Positions 35,621-38,071 of a stretch of DNA of 38,071 nt are shown here, piece by piece. Made by a program: the position numbers and the translations under genes. The notes beneath the pieces are model-generated. The model was not told the DNA's origin, searched no databases, and saw nothing but the letters and a program-made list of their open reading frames with translations. The stretch lies in contig CAMDFT010000026.1 of the NCBI GenBank assembly GCA_945897795.1, positions 1 through 38,071 of the forward strand, read 5' to 3'. How positions within the stretch are numbered: the stretch's first letter is position 1; every line of letters begins with the position of its first letter. Source of the stretch: Limnohabitans sp. Rim8. GTDB lineage: Bacteria > Pseudomonadota > Gammaproteobacteria > Burkholderiales > Burkholderiaceae_C.

Positions 35621-36622
35621 ATGAGCCACAACGAACTCCACCCTCTGCTGCGACGCGACTACCTCAAGTGGATGGGTGCTGCTGGCCTGGCGGCCTCGGG
35701 CGTCAGCGCGCATGCCCAATCCGCTTGGCCCAGCAAGCCCATTCGCTGGATCGTGCCCTTCGCCCCGGGCGGCACTTCCAGCATCGTGGCACGCACCATG
35801 GCCAACGAGTTGACCAAGCAGATGGGCGTCTCGATCATCATTGACAACAAAGGCGGCGGCGGCGGCGTGCCCGCCATGCAAGAGATGATGCGCACCCCAG
35901 CCGACGGCTACACCATCGTCATGAGCCACATTGGCCTGATGGCGGTCAACCCCCTGATCTACCCCGACAGCGGCTACGACGTGAACAAAGACTTTGTACC
36001 CGTCACCCTGCTGTCTCGCGTGCCCAGTTTGTTTGTGGTGCACAAAGACGTGCCGGTGACCGACCTCAAACAGCTGATCGCCTACGTCAAGGCCCGTCCC
36101 GGTCAACTCAACTACGCCTCGGCCGGCAACGCCAGCGCAGGTCACCTGGCCATGGAAGCACTCAAGCTGGCCGCAGGCATGTTCATCACCCACATCCCCT
36201 ACCGCGGCACTGGCCCCGCACTCAACGACGTGCTGGCGGGCCGCATTCAATTGCTCTCGGCAGGCACCCCGGCCTTGTTGCCCCACATCAAGAGCGGCGC
36301 CCTGCGCTGCCTGGCCACCGGCACCACCGAGCGCATTTCGGTCTTGCCCGATGTGCCCGCCGTGACCGAATTCGGTTTCAAGGATTTTGAAACCGTGCAG
36401 TGGTACGGCATCACCGCACGCGCCGGCACACCGCCCGAGATCATCCAGAAGTTGCAACAAGAATGCGCCAAGGCCTTGAAGTCGCCCGATGTGATCGCCA
36501 AGAACGCCGCCGAAAGCGCCATTCCCGGTGGCGGCACACCCAGCGAATACGCGGCCTTCATTGCCAAAGAACAAGCGCGCTGGAAAGAAGTGGTCATCAA
36601 AGGCCAGATCAAACCTGGCTAA
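35621..36622 (+). CDS. Second tripartite transporter binding protein (Bug family)
   Basis: The 333-residue product is a Bug-type periplasmic binding protein. It has a signal peptide with RRDYLKW and a hydrophobic run ending AHAQSAW (about 9-36), the PFAPGGTSSIVAR loop (near 46-58), PADGYTIVMSH, LNYASAGNASAGHL and HIPYRGTGPALNDVLAGRI motifs. It differs from the TctC upstream (PGGTS versus PGGGWD), so it is not a recent duplicate. It is 67 bp behind tctA; the spacer has a TTGAAATTTCAA palindrome at 35590-35601 and could hold a separate promoter. It may offer tctAB a second ligand, or serve another permease. Confidence 0.93.
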   Translation: MSHNELHPLLRRDYLKWMGAAGLAASGVSAHAQSAWPSKPIRWIVPFAPGGTSSIVARTMANELTKQMGVSIIIDNKGGGGGVPAMQEMMRTPADGYTIVMSHIGLMAVNPLIYPDSGYDVNKDFVPVTLLSRVPSLFVVHKDVPVTDLKQLIAYVKARPGQLNYASAGNASAGHLAMEALKLAAGMFITHIPYRGTGPALNDVLAGRIQLLSAGTPALLPHIKSGALRCLATGTTERISVLPDVPAVTEFGFKDFETVQWYGITARAGTPPEIIQKLQQECAKALKSPDVIAKNAAESAIPGGGTPSEYAAFIAKEQARWKEVVIKGQIKPG

Positions 36623-36665
36623 GCCAAGCCACACAATGGTTGCCGCGCAAGTCCTTCAGCCCATT

Positions 36666-37997
36666 CTACTTCGACAACTTGCCAGAACGCCTGCTTTGAA
36701 TCATGGCCACGTTCATCTCACCATCGAGTGACGACGCATAAAACCGCTCAATCATCTGCACCGAGGTTCTGGCATTGCGCGCCAGCGTCAGCATGTCGAT
36801 GCCTTGACCGTAAAGCAAACGGAACATGATGGAGGTGTGCCTCAAACAATACAGCGTCTTGGGGCGGTTCTTGTCATCGGTGGTGGCCAAACCCGCCTCA
36901 CGCATCACCCATTTGAACCAAAATCCCAGCACCGCCAAGGCGTAGTTGCGGTCATTTTCCGCAGGCAGAAAAAGGTAATCTTCGGGTCCGCCAACGCCCT
37001 GCAATTTTTGGTGACGAAGAAGCGACTCGTACACCTGCACAGCCGCTTGCATGGTGACCATCGGTTTGTCGTGTTTTTTGGTTTCGGGCAAGTTCATCCG
37101 CAAATACACGTTTTGACCCCGCACGACCGTCACGTGCTTGTGCTTGAGTTGCCGCAAATCACCGGGCCTGACAAAACTATTGGCCATGAAGCGGATGACC
37201 CAAAACATGTCGGGCGTCATCATCCGGTTTCGGGGCGCCACCCAAAAACGCTCTCTTTGACCCTCGGTGGATTTGAGTTCAGGTGACACCACCATGACCC
37301 TTGACAACTTCAAGGCGGTTCGGGCTAATTTGCTGTACTCCTGCAGTGACAACATTGACCGAGGTTGCGTGACCACTTTGATTTTTGGAAACTCTGGCAC
37401 TTCTTTCAAAAGCCCCTGACGGGTGGCCAATTTAAGCAACTTGCGAACCAACACAAAATATTGGGAAATGGTGGTGGAGCTCAATCCATGCTTGGTCAAG
37501 CGCGAAACAAATCCATCCAAATCGACGTGGGTGACTTGGGTGGGGGGGATGTACTTGAAGAATGGCAGCACATGGGCGTCGAGCCTGTTCTTTTGGATGC
37601 CCACCGAAGAGGCGCTCAACTCGTCGCGTGAAACGCGTTCCCACTCTAGATCCAACAACGTATCGGCCAGCGCTGTGAAATTGTTCTTTTTATCAAATGC
37701 AACCTGGTCAGAGACCCTTTCAACTTTCGGCGCAAGCCTGACCGGGGCTGGCTGCGCTTCGGGCAGTTGAAAAGCCACAGAATTGACGCCCGTCAATTCA
37801 AGCCCCTGAATTGAAGCCTGACCCAATTGACTGCAGATGACATTCCAACTTTGAAGGTTCAAAACATAAAAAGCGGGCCTGTTGTCGTGCAAGACCAAAA
37901 GTGAAGATGCGCCGCAAGCATCCGCAATGTTTTGTGGATTGGCTAAGAACTCATTCAGGCCAATCAGTTTCCCAGCGTTTATATAACTTGTTTTCAT
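36666..37997 (-). CDS. Tyrosine recombinase/integrase with Phd/YefM-like N-terminal domain
   Basis: The 443-residue product is a tyrosine recombinase. From about residue 105 it has a SAM-like core-binding domain (FTALADTLLDLEWERVSRDELS; then 130-200), then a catalytic domain (about 215-425) with R277 (FVRPGDLRQL), K307/K308, R386 in YCLRHTS and the nucleophile Y420 in MIERFYASS. The usual first histidine is Y383 and the second is R410 in NARTSVQMIERFY, the variant seen in a subgroup of integrases reading YSLRHT and MGTSV. Residues 1-57 resemble the Phd/YefM antitoxin fold: SSLLVLHDNRPAFYVLNLQSW matches the beta-hairpin ITRNGKPVAVL-like pattern followed by an E/W helix. The start ATG is at 37995-37997. 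It converges with the Bug gene (43 bp). No att site or tRNA is visible; it may be the edge of an element extending to the right. Confidence 0.85.
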   Translation of the reverse strand: MKTSYINAGKLIGLNEFLANPQNIADACGASSLLVLHDNRPAFYVLNLQSWNVICSQLGQASIQGLELTGVNSVAFQLPEAQPAPVRLAPKVERVSDQVAFDKKNNFTALADTLLDLEWERVSRDELSASSVGIQKNRLDAHVLPFFKYIPPTQVTHVDLDGFVSRLTKHGLSSTTISQYFVLVRKLLKLATRQGLLKEVPEFPKIKVVTQPRSMLSLQEYSKLARTALKLSRVMVVSPELKSTEGQRERFWVAPRNRMMTPDMFWVIRFMANSFVRPGDLRQLKHKHVTVVRGQNVYLRMNLPETKKHDKPMVTMQAAVQVYESLLRHQKLQGVGGPEDYLFLPAENDRNYALAVLGFWFKWVMREAGLATTDDKNRPKTLYCLRHTSIMFRLLYGQGIDMLTLARNARTSVQMIERFYASSLDGEMNVAMIQSRRSGKLSK

Positions 37998-38071
37998 GAC
38001 CGCTAGTTTTTGACAGACTGACTGAAAAATCAGCTGGGGAAACCCCTGAGAGTACCACTTCATTCTAGCTG

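Noticed and set aside
34036..35631. 531-residue open frame antisense to tctA
   Set aside because: The tctA frame has the TctA signatures and membrane helices; the antisense product is a low-complexity Gly/Gln/His shadow.
36623..36665. Attachment site or tRNA remnant at the integrase end
   Set aside because: No tRNA-like fold or repeated core sequence was found here, and the other end of any element is outside the window.

Overview
The window looks like chromosomal DNA of a betaproteobacterium of the Comamonadaceae type (a Limnohabitans/Rhodoferax-like freshwater bacterium is a reasonable guess). The grounds are the high-GC coding style, the pil-aroK locus divergent from a class A penicillin-binding protein gene, cyaY-lptM-lysA, a ResB/CcsB (system II) cytochrome c maturation operon, engB, paired LpxL-type acyltransferases, and a tct tripartite tricarboxylate transport locus with a Bug-type binding protein. 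No rRNA, tRNA or CRISPR array is visible.

Layout. Positions 1-4578 (minus) hold a compact type IV pilus operon, pilM-pilN-pilO/P-pilQ-aroK, in which pilO and pilP appear fused and the secretin and PilM are short. Divergent from it is mrcA (PBP1A), then cyaY, lptM and lysA. Positions 9146-12208 (minus) carry a DNA-binding HipA-like kinase (YjjJ type) and msrP-msrQ. A lone receiver-domain response regulator (plus) then faces the cytochrome c operon (cytochrome c4, resB, ccsB; minus). engB and an epoxide-hydrolase-like gene (plus) converge on two LpxL-type acyltransferase genes (minus). groES-groEL (plus) sits behind a perfect CIRCE operator and ends at a strong terminator.

A REP-like inverted pair separates groEL from a small copper-protein operon (cupredoxin, then a DUF411-CusF fusion; minus) and a lone J-domain gene. 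Next is a central-carbon hub: tal-pgi (minus) diverges from zwf-hexR (plus) across an 82-bp spacer with two overlapping promoters and a long inverted repeat. The tctDE two-component genes (minus) diverge from tctCBA plus a second binding-protein gene (plus). The window ends with a tyrosine recombinase whose N-terminus looks like a Phd/YefM antitoxin domain, possibly the edge of an integrated element.

The genes are mostly housekeeping. The parts most worth a second look are the Phd-like/tyrosine recombinase fusion, the PilO-PilP fusion in a reduced pilus operon, the zwf/tal shared control region, the HTH-HipA gene with its own palindrome, and the tctC upstream palindrome. All functional statements are from reading the sequence and knowledge of the families; no database search was run.
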